Shown here piece after piece: positions 17,700 to 26,333 of a DNA stretch of 64,000 nt. Position numbers and translations under genes: made by a program. Source of the stretch: Streptomyces mobaraensis (lineage in GTDB: Bacteria; Actinomycetota; Actinomycetes; Streptomycetales; Streptomycetaceae); the NCBI RefSeq assembly GCF_020099395.1, contig NZ_CP083590.1, positions 7,502,001 to 7,566,000 on the forward strand, in the 5' to 3' direction. The first letter of the stretch is position 1. Each line of letters begins with the position of its first letter. The notes below the pieces were generated by a model. That model saw only the letters and a program-made list of their open reading frames with translations, was not told the origin of the DNA and made no database searches.

Positions 17700-17928
17700 G
17701 CGAGATCGCTCCTGGAACAGCACTCGGTGGGATGTCCGATCCGAAAGGAAATCGGGCATGGGGCGCTGTGCGCCACCCCACCTCACGGGCGTGTGACCAG
17801 CGATTTCTCAGGACTCGGTGAGAAAAAGACTCGCAATCCCGACGAGAGAGTGTCAACGGATCCCGACCGGCAATGTTCTGCCGGTCGCCGGAACGACCCG
17901 GTGCGACGGGGGAAGAGGGGAACGGAAC
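17700..17928. other. Intergenic region upstream of the MFS gene
   Basis: About 230 bases containing the MFS promoter region and the end of the DUF1772 gene. No further gene is supported. Confidence 0.35.
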
Positions 17929-18435
17929 TCAGTCGGCGGCCGGAGTGCGGGCGGCGAGCACGAGGGCCCAGGAAACACAGGCGAAGGAGGCGGTGGAGGC
18001 CAGGGCGCGGATCAGGTTCCACCGGACCCAGACCGACTCGAAGGCGCCGCGGACGGCGGCGAAGTCGGTGATGTGCTCCGGGGAACCGGCCGCCGCCAGC
18101 TTGTTGTTGAGCGGTACGTTGACCGTGCCCGTGATCACCAGCACGGCGAGCTGGAACGCGGCGGCCGCCCCGATCCACAGCAGCACCGTGCGGCCGCCAC
18201 CGCGCCACTCCAGCACGCCGGCGAGCAGGATCAGCGCCAGCGAGCCCAGGAAGGAGAGCATGAACCAGCCGTTGACAATGGCCACGTTGATCCGTTGCAT
18301 CGCGTCGACGAACGTCCGGTCGTCGGCGCGGGCCAGCCCCGGCATCACGGAGCAGGCATACGAGTAGAAGAGCCCGGCGCCGAGCCCGGTGGTCACCACC
18401 GCCCCGAACAGGACCGCCATGCGTACAACCGACAT
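17929..18435 (-). CDS. DUF1772 membrane protein (anthrone-oxygenase-like)
   Basis: A 168-residue protein with four hydrophobic helices and the DUF1772 pattern: N-terminal GLGAGLFYSYACSVMPGL, a central VNGWFM segment, PLNNKLAAAG and a C-terminal WNLIRALASTASFACVSWAL. The family includes anthrone-oxygenase-like proteins, but most members have no assigned function. The start at ATG 18435 has GGGGG eight bases upstream. It is divergent from the AraC-family gene, which may control it. Confidence 0.8.
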   Translation of the reverse strand: MSVVRMAVLFGAVVTTGLGAGLFYSYACSVMPGLARADDRTFVDAMQRINVAIVNGWFMLSFLGSLALILLAGVLEWRGGGRTVLLWIGAAAAFQLAVLVITGTVNVPLNNKLAAAGSPEHITDFAAVRGAFESVWVRWNLIRALASTASFACVSWALVLAARTPAAD

Positions 18436-18496
18436 TCCCATAACCCCCGTTCGCAGTGCCATGCCGCAAGTCAACCCGCCGGGCCCGCCCCCGGCC

Positions 18497-19519
18497 ATGG
18501 CCGAGGACCTCGGCCGCATACGCGAGCGTCCCGCCGACCCCGCACCGGCCGGCGGGGACGCGCTCGGCGCGCTCCTGGCCGGCACCCGGGCCCAAGGCGC
18601 CTTCCTGCTGCGCTCGGTGTTCGACCCGCCGTGGGCGATCCGCGTCCGGGACGAGGCGCCGCTGACCGTCCTGACCATGTTCCGCGGCGAGGGCTGGATC
18701 ACACACGACCGGCGGCCGCCCGTGCGGCTGCGCCCCGGCGACCTGGCCGTCGTGCGCGGCCCCGAGCCGTACACGGTCGCCGACCACCCCACGACGGAAC
18801 CGCGGGCGGTCATCCACCCGGGACAGCTGGCGACCGACCCGGCCGGGGCCGCCCTGTGCGCGGAACTCCACCGCGGCGTACGGACCTGGGGCGAGCGCCC
18901 CGGCGCGGCGCACGTCCTCGTCAGCGGCACCTACCAGCTGGCCGGCGAGGTCGGCCGCCGCCTGCTGCACACCCTGCCGCACGTGCTGCACCTGGCCGCC
19001 GGCGCCTGGCACTCGCCCCTGCTGCCGCTCCTGGAGGAGGAGATGGGCCGCGACGAACCCGGGCAGGCCGCCGTCCTGGACCGGCTGCTCGACCTCGTCC
19101 TGATCGGCGCGCTGCGCGCCTGGCTCACCCGGGAGGGCGCCGCCGCCCCGGCCTGGTACCGCGCCCACGGCGACCCGGTGGCGGGACCCGCCCTCGGACT
19201 GCTGCACGCCGATCCCGCCCGGCCGTGGACGGTCGCCGCGCTCGCCGCCGAGGTCGGCGTCTCCCGGGCGGTCCTCGCCCGCCGCTTCACCGAGCTGGTG
19301 GGCGAACCGCCGATGGCCTACCTCACCGGCTGGCGCCTCTCCCTCGCCGCCGACCTCCTCGCCTCCTCCGACGCCACCCTGGCGTCCGTCGCCCGGCAGG
19401 TCGGCTACGGCAGCGCCTTCGCGCTCAGCGCCGCCTTCAAACGGGTCCGCGGCCTCAGCCCCGCCCGCCACCGCGACGCCTTCCGGGACCCGGGGCCGGG
19501 CTCCGCGCCCCGCGGCTGA
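18497..19519 (+). CDS. AraC-family transcriptional regulator (cupin_6 type)
   Basis: A 340-residue regulator with an N-terminal cupin sensor (GAFLLRSVFDPPWAIRV, RPGDLAVVRGPEPYTVADH) and C-terminal double helix-turn-helix (PWTVAALAAEVGVSRAVLARRF and ASVARQVGYGSAFALSAAFKR). The start is uncertain: ATG 18497 fits the family N-terminus, while ATG 18461 is also possible and neither has a clear ribosome-binding site. It is divergent from the DUF1772 gene, whose transcription it probably governs. Confidence 0.85.
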   Translation: MAEDLGRIRERPADPAPAGGDALGALLAGTRAQGAFLLRSVFDPPWAIRVRDEAPLTVLTMFRGEGWITHDRRPPVRLRPGDLAVVRGPEPYTVADHPTTEPRAVIHPGQLATDPAGAALCAELHRGVRTWGERPGAAHVLVSGTYQLAGEVGRRLLHTLPHVLHLAAGAWHSPLLPLLEEEMGRDEPGQAAVLDRLLDLVLIGALRAWLTREGAAAPAWYRAHGDPVAGPALGLLHADPARPWTVAALAAEVGVSRAVLARRFTELVGEPPMAYLTGWRLSLAADLLASSDATLASVARQVGYGSAFALSAAFKRVRGLSPARHRDAFRDPGPGSAPRG

Positions 19520-19537
19520 CCCTGCCGGGCGCGACCC

Positions 19538-19786
19538 TCAGGACCGCCGCCGGTGGCACGCCTTGTTGGCGATGCGCCGGCCGTCGGCCCCGCGTACCAG
19601 CAGGAAGACGTCGGTGAAGGTGTCCACGCCGTGCCGGAGCGTCATCGTGGCCGTCGCGACGGTGCCGCGGATGTCGACGGCTTCGACGCGGCGGGAGCGG
19701 GCCGGTTCGTCCGGGGCCGGACGGCCGGGGAAGAGGGCGCAGTACTCGGACAGGTTCCACGAGACGAACGCGCCGTCCCGGATCAC
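19538..19786 (-). pseudogene. C-terminal remnant of an NTF2-like (lumazine-binding-type) protein
   Basis: An 82-codon frame opens at GTG 19786, overlapping the stop of the upstream XRE gene (GTGA). It matches only the last ~80 residues of the ~125-residue NTF2-like family: FVSWNLSEYCALFPGRPAPDE, then ATMTLRHGVDTFTDVFLLVR and DGRRIANKACHR. The N-terminal helices are missing. It looks like a gene whose 5' half was replaced by the end of the regulator, though the tight overlap means it may still be translated. Confidence 0.55.
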
Positions 19787-20586
19787 GCCGCCGGTTCGAG
19801 GAAGGTGAGCCGGAATCCCGGACAGCCGACCGGGTGCAGCACCCGGGCGACGACGTCGACCGTGCGCGGCGCGAAGCGGGGGACGCCGCTCAGGCGGAAC
19901 GTGTGGCCGTCGCGGTGGGCGACGACGACCGGGCCGTCGTCCCAGATCCGCCGGCACGCGGGGTCGGCGAGGGCCGTGCGCAGCAGTTCCGCGAGCTCGG
20001 GGTGGGCCGGGTACTGGGCCATGGCGTAGCGCAGCATCGCGAGGTACGCCCGCCCGTGCCGCGGCCAGTCGGCGAGTCGCTCGCGGGCCTCGGGGGAGAG
20101 GAGCCCCCAGCGGATGAGGTTCGCCCCGGGGCGTCGGACCCATGGGAACCACTCGGCCATGGCCTCGTTGTGGGCGAGGACGTTCCACGCGTTATCGGTG
20201 AGGTAGGCGGGGCATTCCGGCCGCTGGTCGAGCAGGCGTCGCAGTGGTGCCAGGTCGGCGTCGGCGGGCGACACGGCGGGGAAGAGCTCGCCGCCGGCGG
20301 CGTGGAGGAAGAGGGCCGCCCGTTCGTCCGCGCAGAGGCGGAGGGCGTCCGACAGGGCGGCGAGCGTCCGGGCGTCCATGCGCGGGGTGGCGCCGCGTTC
20401 GAGGTCCCGGTACCAGCGCTCGCTCATGCCGATCCGCGCGGCGACGTCCACCTGCGGCAGCGGCCGGCCCAGCCCCTGCCGGAGCCCCACCCGCGCCCGC
20501 CAGGCCCGGAGGAGCACCGCGAGCCCCACCTCGTCGTCCGGCCGCCGCCCGTGACCGGTCCGGCCGGTGGAGGTGGTGCGCTGCAT
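19783..20586 (-). CDS. Helix-turn-helix regulator with MmyB-like sensor domain
   Basis: A 267-residue protein. The N-terminal XRE helix-turn-helix spans LPQVDVAARIGMSERWYRDLERG (~45-70). The rest is the MmyB-like domain (CPAYLTDNAWNVLAHNEAMAEW, FPWVRRPGANLIRW), which in related actinobacterial regulators may bind a fatty-acid-like ligand. The start at ATG 20586 lacks a strong ribosome-binding site. It overlaps the NTF2-like remnant by four bases. Confidence 0.86.
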   Translation of the reverse strand: MQRTTSTGRTGHGRRPDDEVGLAVLLRAWRARVGLRQGLGRPLPQVDVAARIGMSERWYRDLERGATPRMDARTLAALSDALRLCADERAALFLHAAGGELFPAVSPADADLAPLRRLLDQRPECPAYLTDNAWNVLAHNEAMAEWFPWVRRPGANLIRWGLLSPEARERLADWPRHGRAYLAMLRYAMAQYPAHPELAELLRTALADPACRRIWDDGPVVVAHRDGHTFRLSGVPRFAPRTVDVVARVLHPVGCPGFRLTFLEPAA

Positions 20587-20743
20587 GGATACGGGCCCCC
20601 GCTCTGACTGCTTCCCGGCGCGGCGGCCCGGAGGGGACCGGCCGGCGGGGGGACCGGCCTGCGCTGTGCGCGGTCGCCGCGGGCCGGAGCCCCCGCGCAA
20701 GGGTATCCCGCGGTGGCGGGCCCGAGACGGCCGAGCCCGCCGC

Positions 20744-21100
20744 TCACCAAGCGCCGTGGTACGACAGCCCCAGGACGAGGGCGGCCACGGCGGTGGCCAG
20801 GAACACGATCCCGCCCACGATGTCGCGCGAACCCACCCGCAGGTGGGCGATGACCGCACCGATGAAGTACAGCACGAGACCGGATGCGGCGAGGGTCCCC
20901 AGCAGCGGCACCGCGAGCCCCGCCACCAGCCCCACGGTGCCCGCCGCCAGCAACAGGCCCAGCACCGGTACGTACTTGCGGGGTATGCCCTTCATGTCCG
21001 CCTGGGACTTGGGGTATTCGTGGCCGATCAGGTACGTGACGGCGGCGGCGCCGTTGAAGACCGCGCCGAGGACGGTGACCGTGATGTAGGCGATGAACAC
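20744..21100 (-). CDS. DoxX-like membrane protein
   Basis: A 118-residue protein with four predicted helices in the DoxX_2 pattern: FIAYITVTVLGAVFNGAAAV, then IPRKYVPVLGLLLAAGTVGL, GTLAASGLVLYFIGAVIAHLR and a final hydrophobic helix. GTG 21100 is preceded by GGAGAG; GTG 21124 is an alternative without a good site. DoxX-like proteins are linked to redox and stress responses, but the function here is unproven. Confidence 0.75.
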   Translation of the reverse strand: MFIAYITVTVLGAVFNGAAAVTYLIGHEYPKSQADMKGIPRKYVPVLGLLLAAGTVGLVAGLAVPLLGTLAASGLVLYFIGAVIAHLRVGSRDIVGGIVFLATAVAALVLGLSYHGAW

Positions 21101-21243
21101 GTTCTCTCCGCTCTGTGGAGACACGCCGCCCGGCGACCGCTGCGGGGTGCCGTAGCCGTGGGGTCCGGAACGCTGACGGTGCGCCGGTGATCGTACAGGT
21201 CACCCCGCCGCGCCGTACGGCCGCCGGTGTCTCCTTCGAGCGG

Positions 21244-21395
21244 TCAGCGCAGGATCCGCTCCTTGGCCAGGCGGAACTCCTCGTCGGTGATGTCGCCTCG
21301 GGTGCGCATCTCCGACAGCTTGTGGAGCTCGTCCGCGGTGCTCGTGCCGCCGGTGTCGCCGGCCGTCTCGCGGATGTACCGGTCGACCGCCTAGG
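21244..21395 (-). pseudogene. Orphan SHOCT-domain C-terminus
   Basis: This frame ends with DELHKLSEMRTRGDITDEEF and RLAKERILR, the SHOCT domain found at the C-termini of many actinobacterial proteins. No start exists in this frame; it begins at a CCTAGG junction near 21391, where it abuts the stop of a membrane-protein fragment in another frame. Confidence 0.65.
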
Positions 21396-21935
21396 TCCAG
21401 GACGACGGCGTCGCCCTTGGCCTCCACGCGCCGGTCCCCTCGCCGGTCAGCGTCTTGACGACGGCCGCGTGGGCCCGCCGGTTCGCGCCGTTCCACACCT
21501 CCGCGAACTCGCCGCTCGTGACCACCTTGTCGATCACCTCGCGGACGGCCGACGTGACCGCGTTCTTCAGGGGCCCGGCGAGGAGCTGCGACTTGTCGAC
21601 GATCCCTGGCGGGGCGTCGGCCTTGGCCAGCGCGCTGCTGAGGGCGTCGCTGATCCCGTTGACGTCGACGTTGTCGACGACGTGGGTGGTCAGCCGGTCC
21701 GTGACGGCCTTCTGCACGGACGGGTCCTTCGCCAGCGGGGCGACGGTCCGCACATAGCGGTCGGTGTCCGAGACCTGGCTGTTCGCCCAGGTCGCCACCA
21801 CCGCGAGCGGCGAGAGGACGAAGACCAGGAGCAGCAGGACGGACGTCACGGCGTACCGCAGGCGGCGGCCGCGCAGCGTCTCGAGGCTGCGGAGCCGGTC
21901 GTAGTCGGCGCGCGCGGCCCCGGCGGGACGTCGGG
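21391..21935 (-). pseudogene. N-terminal fragment of a membrane protein
   Basis: This frame encodes YDRLRSLETLRGRRLRYAVTS, one strong transmembrane helix (LLLLVFVLSPLAVVATW) and an extracytoplasmic segment with DTDRYVRTVAPLAKDPSVQ. It resembles the first ~180 residues of a ~450-residue streptomycete integral membrane protein. The frame breaks near 21425: the natural continuation VEAKGDAVVLDLG lies in the next frame. The remaining helices are absent. A deletion joined it to the SHOCT fragment. Confidence 0.65.
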
Positions 21936-22016
21936 GATCCACCGCACGACGCACAGCATGGCGAGGACCACCACGACCTCGCCGGCGAACACCAGCCGCC
22001 AGGTCAGATACGTCGT
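21912..22016 (-). pseudogene. MFS fragment on the opposite strand from its partner
   Basis: On the minus strand this 35-codon stretch encodes TTYLTWRLVFAGEVVVVLAM and LCVVRWIPD, the helix-6 region of DHA2 (EmrB/QacA-type) drug transporters. Its partner half lies immediately adjacent on the plus strand from 22020. Together they mark an inversion breakpoint within one former gene. Confidence 0.6.
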
Positions 22017-22019
22017 CAC

Positions 22020-22729
22020 CCACCCTCCAGGTCGTCCAGGGCCTCGACGCCTTCCGGACCGGTCTCCGGCTGCTGCCCGTGTCCGTGACGATGCTGCTGT
22101 CCGCCATGGCAGGCCCCCTCCTCGGCCGCGTCGCCGCACCGCGCACGGTGGTGAGGGGCGGACTGCTGGTGCTGCTGGCGGCGGCCCTGTGGCTGCTGGG
22201 CACGATCGAGCCGCGGATCGACAACCTCTCCTTCGGCCTGGCGATGGGCGGCATCGGGCTGGGCATGGGACTCCTCGCCTCGCAACTGGGGAACGTCGCG
22301 CAGTCCAGCGTCGGAGAGGACGAACGCAGCGAGGCGGGCGGCCTGCAGTACACCGCGCAGAACCTCGGCTCGCCCCTGGGCACCGCGCTCATCGGCTCCC
22401 TGCTGATCGGCGCCCTCGTCCACGCCTTCACCACCCAGATCGACGACAACCCGAAGATCTCGGACGCCGCCCGGCACCAGGCCGGGACCGCCATGGAGGC
22501 GGGCGTCAGCTTTGTGAGCACGGACCAGGTGCGGGCCGCCACCCGGCGCGCAGGGCTCCCGCCGGCCGAGGCCGACGCGGTCGTCGACTCCTACGCCACG
22601 GCCCAGCTCGACGCCCTCCGGGCCGCCGTCCTGGCCACCGCGGGCATCACCCTCGGCGCCCTCGCCTTCACCCGACGGCTGCCGGCGGAGCGACCTGCCG
22701 GGCGACCTGCCGGGAAGGCCGGCCGATGA
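22020..22729 (+). pseudogene. C-terminal half of a DHA2-type MFS transporter
   Basis: The frame starts inside LQVVQGLDAFRTGLRLLP, the conserved helix-9 entry of DHA2 transporters, and continues through MLLSAMAGPLLGRVA, GIGLGMGLLASQLGN and the final helices to residue ~236. Nothing upstream supplies helices 7-8 or the first half on this strand. It overlaps the K+ channel start by ATGA, so its transcript may still feed the next two genes. Confidence 0.75.
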
Positions 22730-23226
22730 GTGTCGTGCTGCGTCCGCTGGCCACCGCGACCGGGCTCGTCCTCGCCTACTACCTCCTGCCCCTGAACAAG
22801 AGGTTCGAAGGTTCCACCGCCCTGGGCCTCGTCCTCGGACTGGCCGCCGTGGCGGCCCTGTTCGCGTGGCAGATCCGCTCGGTCCTGCGGTCCTCCCGGC
22901 CCCGCCTGCGGGCGGTCGAGGCGCTGGCCACCACGGTTCCGCTGTTCCTGCTCCTCTTCGCGGCCACCTACTACCTCATGGAACAGACCCGGGCCGGCGA
23001 CTTCAGCGAACACCTCGACCGGACCGGCGCGTTGTACTTCGCGCTCACGGTGTTCAGCACGGTCGGCTTCGGCGGCATCGCCCCGCGCACGGACCCGGCG
23101 CGGGTCGTCACCATGGTGCAGATGGTGGGCGACGTGCTGCTCCTCGGCGTCGCCGCCCACGTCGTCGTCGGCGCCGTGCAGTCCGCCCTGGCCCGGCCGC
23201 CGGCCGGAGGAAGCGGGCCCGGATGA
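22726..23226 (+). CDS. Two-helix potassium-channel-like protein
   Basis: A 166-residue membrane protein. Two N-terminal helices are followed by a pore-loop unit: a helix near FLLLFAATYYLM, the filter-like sequence FSTVGFGGI (compare T-V-G-Y/F-G-D) and a last helix VQMVGDVLLLGVAAHVVVG. The filter ends in Gly-Gly rather than Gly-Asp, so selectivity may be relaxed. No cytoplasmic RCK domain is present. ATG 22726 overlaps the MFS remnant stop, and the following gene overlaps its end. Confidence 0.8.
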   Translation: MSVVLRPLATATGLVLAYYLLPLNKRFEGSTALGLVLGLAAVAALFAWQIRSVLRSSRPRLRAVEALATTVPLFLLLFAATYYLMEQTRAGDFSEHLDRTGALYFALTVFSTVGFGGIAPRTDPARVVTMVQMVGDVLLLGVAAHVVVGAVQSALARPPAGGSGPG

Positions 23227-24194
23227 ACGGAGACGGACCGGGAACCGGCGGAGGGCCGGCGCCGCGGCCGGACGAGTCGACGGTGGTGCGGGCCCAGGCG
23301 CTGCTGCCGATGATCTGGGCCGATCCCCGGCACATGCCCGAGCAGCTCGCCTTCTTCGCGGTACGGCGGTTCGGCCCGCGCGCCGCCGGCTCCGTGAACC
23401 GCCGGCCGCAGCGCGACCCCCTGGCGGGGGAGGAGGCACTCCGCCGGGACGTGATCGTCCACGGCACGCGCCTGACCATGGCCGACGGCGCGGTGCTCGG
23501 GGGCCCGTTCGTGGTCCTCATGCCCGTGAGCTTCGTCGCCGCCCTGCTCTCCCAGGCCCAGATGGTGCTCGAACTGGCCGCCCTCGCCGGCCACGACCCC
23601 TGCGACGAACGGCGGGTGGCGGACCTGCTCGTCCTCCAGGACGTGTACCCGACGACCGAGGAGGCCATGGAGGCCCTGCGCGCGGTGGAGCGCCACCCGC
23701 CGGGAGGCCGGGGCCGGGTCCCCCGGCGCACCCGGTGGTCGCTGATCGTCAGGATGGCCGAACTCCTGGGCATCGTGGGAAGAATGGAGAAGAGCTACTG
23801 GGTGCGGCAGGTCTTCTCGATGGCCCCGATCGTGGCCCTGTTCCTCGTCGGGATGGTGCTGCCGCTGATCTGGGTGCCCGCCCTGGCGGTGATCTACCGG
23901 AAGAACACCCTGCGGCTGGGTGCCAAAGCCGTCGGCTACTACACCCCCGGCGCCGGCGGACGGCCGGGCGGAGCCCGCAGACGGCACCTCCGCGCGCCCC
24001 GGACGGCCGGGCTCGTCGCGCTGCTGCGCGTCGTCGTCCTCGCTGTGGTGCCCTTCGGCGCCGCCGCCGCGGTCGCCGTGGCGGACGTCCGGATCGCCGG
24101 CGGGTTCTGGGGCACCGCGGGGCTCGTCCTCGTCGCGGTCTCCCTGCTCGCGGCGGGCCTCTGGTTCCTGCGCCGGCGGTCCGGCCGCCGGTGA
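23223..24194 (+). CDS. Hypothetical membrane protein coupled to the channel gene
   Basis: A 323-residue protein starting at ATG 23223 within the channel stop. The first ~90 residues are soluble. A hydrophobic stretch GGPFVVLMPVSFVAALL follows, then a helical linker, a transmembrane helix (MAPIVALFLVGMVLPLIWVP) and two C-terminal helices. I recognise no characterised family. The one-codon overlap with the channel suggests the two work together, perhaps as a membrane regulator of ion flux; this is inference only. Confidence 0.65.
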   Translation: MNGDGPGTGGGPAPRPDESTVVRAQALLPMIWADPRHMPEQLAFFAVRRFGPRAAGSVNRRPQRDPLAGEEALRRDVIVHGTRLTMADGAVLGGPFVVLMPVSFVAALLSQAQMVLELAALAGHDPCDERRVADLLVLQDVYPTTEEAMEALRAVERHPPGGRGRVPRRTRWSLIVRMAELLGIVGRMEKSYWVRQVFSMAPIVALFLVGMVLPLIWVPALAVIYRKNTLRLGAKAVGYYTPGAGGRPGGARRRHLRAPRTAGLVALLRVVVLAVVPFGAAAAVAVADVRIAGGFWGTAGLVLVAVSLLAAGLWFLRRRSGRR

Positions 24195-24605
24195 GGAGCG
24201 ACGGACCGGGGCGCGGCCGCCGCGGCGCCCCGGTGCCGGCGGCGACGAGGGCGGCCGCCGCCGGGGGCCCGGTGGCGCGCCGCCTTTCCGAACGCCCACC
24301 GCCGGCGCCCCGGTGCCGAAGCGCGGCGATGCCCTGCGGCTCGTGTGCCTTCCATGCCTGCGGCCCGGAACCGGCCGCGTCGAAGTCGGCCGGACCAGGG
24401 CGGTTCCGCAGCCGGTCACGGAGGAGTGAGCGGGGGAGTGAAGGGGGCGTTCGCCGCCCTTGTGAACAGAGGGCCGGCGCGGTGGTGCCGGCTCCGGGGA
24501 AACGGAGGGGATGCGTACCAGCCGTGCGTTCCGGTCGTCCCGGATCACTCGGCTCCGCGCCATCCCGCCCGGGTGGAGACGCTCCGACGACCGGCGGCCC
24601 CGCCC
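24195..24605. other. Intergenic region without a recognisable gene
   Basis: About 410 bases between convergent genes. The sequence is extremely GC-rich and codes only low-complexity Arg/Pro/Ala peptides in all frames. I see no RNA gene or mobile-element end. Confidence 0.4.
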
Positions 24606-25475
24606 TCACGCGCCCCCTTCCGCCACCTCTGCCAGGAACGGGACGATCGCGTCGACGAAGTGCTCGTTGCGGTCGCCGGCCACCATATGCCCCGCGCCGG
24701 CGACATCGACGCGCCGGGCCCGGGGAACCGCGTCGCAGAACTGCTCGGCGATGTCCGCGCGCACCACGTCGCTCAGCCCGCCGCGGACGAGCAGGATCGG
24801 TACGCCGGACCGGCGCGCGGCCGCGAGGAGGCGGTCCGCCATGCCGGGCGGGTCCATGTGGCCCTCGAAGCTCTCCGGAATCCGGGGGTCCCAGTGCCAG
24901 ACCCAGCGGTCACCGTGGCGCCGCAGGTTCTTCCGCAACCCCTCGGGGTCGTCGGGGCGCGGGCGGTGCGGCAGATGGGCGGAGACCGCCGCGGCCGCTT
25001 CCCCGAGGCCGGCGAAGCCGTCCGGCCGGCCGCGCATGAACGCGGCGATCCGGCGCGCGCCCAGCGGGTCGGGCCGGTGGGCGACGTCGACGAGCACCAG
25101 AGCGCGTACGTCCGCCCGGGGCGCCTCCCCGGCGGCGAGCAGCGAACTCAGCCCGCCGAGCGAGGCCCCGACGAGCACCGGCCGGTCGCCGAGTGCGGTG
25201 ACGAGCGCCCGGACGTCCTCGGCGAACAGGTCGAGGTCGTAGTCGCCGTCGGGCGACCATCCGCTGGCGCCATGCCCGCGCAGGTCCGGGGCGACGACCC
25301 GCCACCCCAGCGCGGCCAGCCGGGGGCCGGCCCGGTGCCAGGCGTGCCGCGTCTGGCCGCCGCCGTGGAGCAGGACGAGAGGCGGCGGGGACGCCTCGCC
25401 CCACACGTCCGCGGCGAGCCGGATCCCGCCGCCGCCCCCGAAACTCCGGGGGCGCGGCCGGGCACCGGCCGTCAT
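24606..25475 (-). CDS. Alpha/beta hydrolase
   Basis: A 289-residue single-domain hydrolase. LVLLHGGGQTRHAWH forms the oxyanion-loop region, GASLGGLSS the nucleophile elbow (Ser) and GAGHMV the catalytic His; an acid is expected near LVRGGLSD. It resembles esterases, epoxide hydrolases or C-C hydrolases and the substrate is unknown. ATG 25475 overlaps the TetR stop (ATGA), so it is co-expressed with, and probably repressed by, that regulator. Confidence 0.87.
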   Translation of the reverse strand: MTAGARPRPRSFGGGGGIRLAADVWGEASPPPLVLLHGGGQTRHAWHRAGPRLAALGWRVVAPDLRGHGASGWSPDGDYDLDLFAEDVRALVTALGDRPVLVGASLGGLSSLLAAGEAPRADVRALVLVDVAHRPDPLGARRIAAFMRGRPDGFAGLGEAAAAVSAHLPHRPRPDDPEGLRKNLRRHGDRWVWHWDPRIPESFEGHMDPPGMADRLLAAARRSGVPILLVRGGLSDVVRADIAEQFCDAVPRARRVDVAGAGHMVAGDRNEHFVDAIVPFLAEVAEGGA

Positions 25476-26128
25476 GCCGTGCCCCCGACGCGCAGCGGTT
25501 CCAGGAACCGGTCGCGGTGGGGTGCCGCGGCCGCCGCGGCGAGCGCGACGTCCAGCGCGAACACGGCACGCGCGAAGAACCGGTCGTCGTCGATCAGGCC
25601 GGCGACCCACTGGTGCAGAGCGCCGACGGACGAGGTGGCGACGGCGGCGGCCAGCGCGTCCGTGTCGACGTCGGCGCGCAGGAGACCCCGGTCCCGCGCG
25701 TCCGCCATCGCCTGCCGGAGCCGGATGAGCGGGCCGCGACGGAAGACGAGGCCGCTCGCCTCCCACTCGCGCACCATGCGGCGCGAGACGACCGGGTCGC
25801 CCACGAACAGCCGGACGGTCGCCTCCACGACCTGCCGCGGGTCGACGGCTCCGCCGGCGGCTCCCCGCGTTGACGCCGCCAGGCGGCGCTCGAGCCGGTC
25901 CATGAAGCCGTCGGCGAGCGCCTCCCAGATCTTGTCGCGCGGTCCGACCAGGTTGTAGACGGTGGCCGGGGCGACCCCCGCGCGCCGGGCGATCCGCTCG
26001 GCGCTGATCACCGACTCCGGGTTCTCCCGCAGGAGTTCACGCGTGGCGTCGAGGATCCGGGCCCGCCGCTGGGCCTTCTGCCGCTCTCGTAGCCCCTTTT
26101 CGACCAGCCCCTTTTCGACCGGTTGCAC
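25472..26128 (-). CDS. TetR-family regulator
   Basis: A 218-residue repressor. The helix-turn-helix is in RILDATRELLRENPESVISA followed by ERIARRAGVAPATVYNLVG (~15-60); the remainder is a helical ligand domain. GTG 26128 follows AAGGG at good distance; GTG 26137 is possible. The gene lies downstream of a perfect 14-base-arm palindrome and upstream of the hydrolase it overlaps, which fits an autoregulated repressor-enzyme operon. Confidence 0.86.
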   Translation of the reverse strand: MQPVEKGLVEKGLRERQKAQRRARILDATRELLRENPESVISAERIARRAGVAPATVYNLVGPRDKIWEALADGFMDRLERRLAASTRGAAGGAVDPRQVVEATVRLFVGDPVVSRRMVREWEASGLVFRRGPLIRLRQAMADARDRGLLRADVDTDALAAAVATSSVGALHQWVAGLIDDDRFFARAVFALDVALAAAAAAPHRDRFLEPLRVGGTA

Positions 26129-26144
26129 ACGCCCCACGCCCTTC

Positions 26145-26174
26145 CGGAAACTTGGAGACCTCTCCAAGTTTCCG
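26145..26174. promoter_or_regulatory. Perfect palindromic operator of the TetR gene
   Basis: CGGAAACTTGGAGA (26145-26158) and TCTCCAAGTTTCCG (26161-26174) are exact reverse complements around CC. ACTTGGAGA-type arms are typical of streptomycete TetR operators. It ends 17 bases before the TetR start. Confidence 0.8.
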
Positions 26175-26333
26175 AGGGGTCCCCGAAGGCGGTCAAGGGG
26201 CGAGCGGCGGATTCCCGGTGCCGGCGCGTGGAACCCCTGCCGAACCGACCACTCCACTGTTCACGGGAGACGGCCGCGGTCGCTTCGGGGCTCCGGCGGA
26301 AGAACCGGGTCCTGGGGAACCGGGAGACGGCCA

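Noticed and set aside
16368..18071. A long plus-strand frame antisense to the MFS and DUF1772 genes
   Set aside because: Composition is Arg/Gly/His-rich as in shadow frames of GC-rich genes, and both minus-strand genes are clearly real.
24345..25958. A 537-codon plus-strand frame opposite the hydrolase and TetR genes
   Set aside because: It is antisense to two well-supported genes and has no domain or ribosome-binding site.
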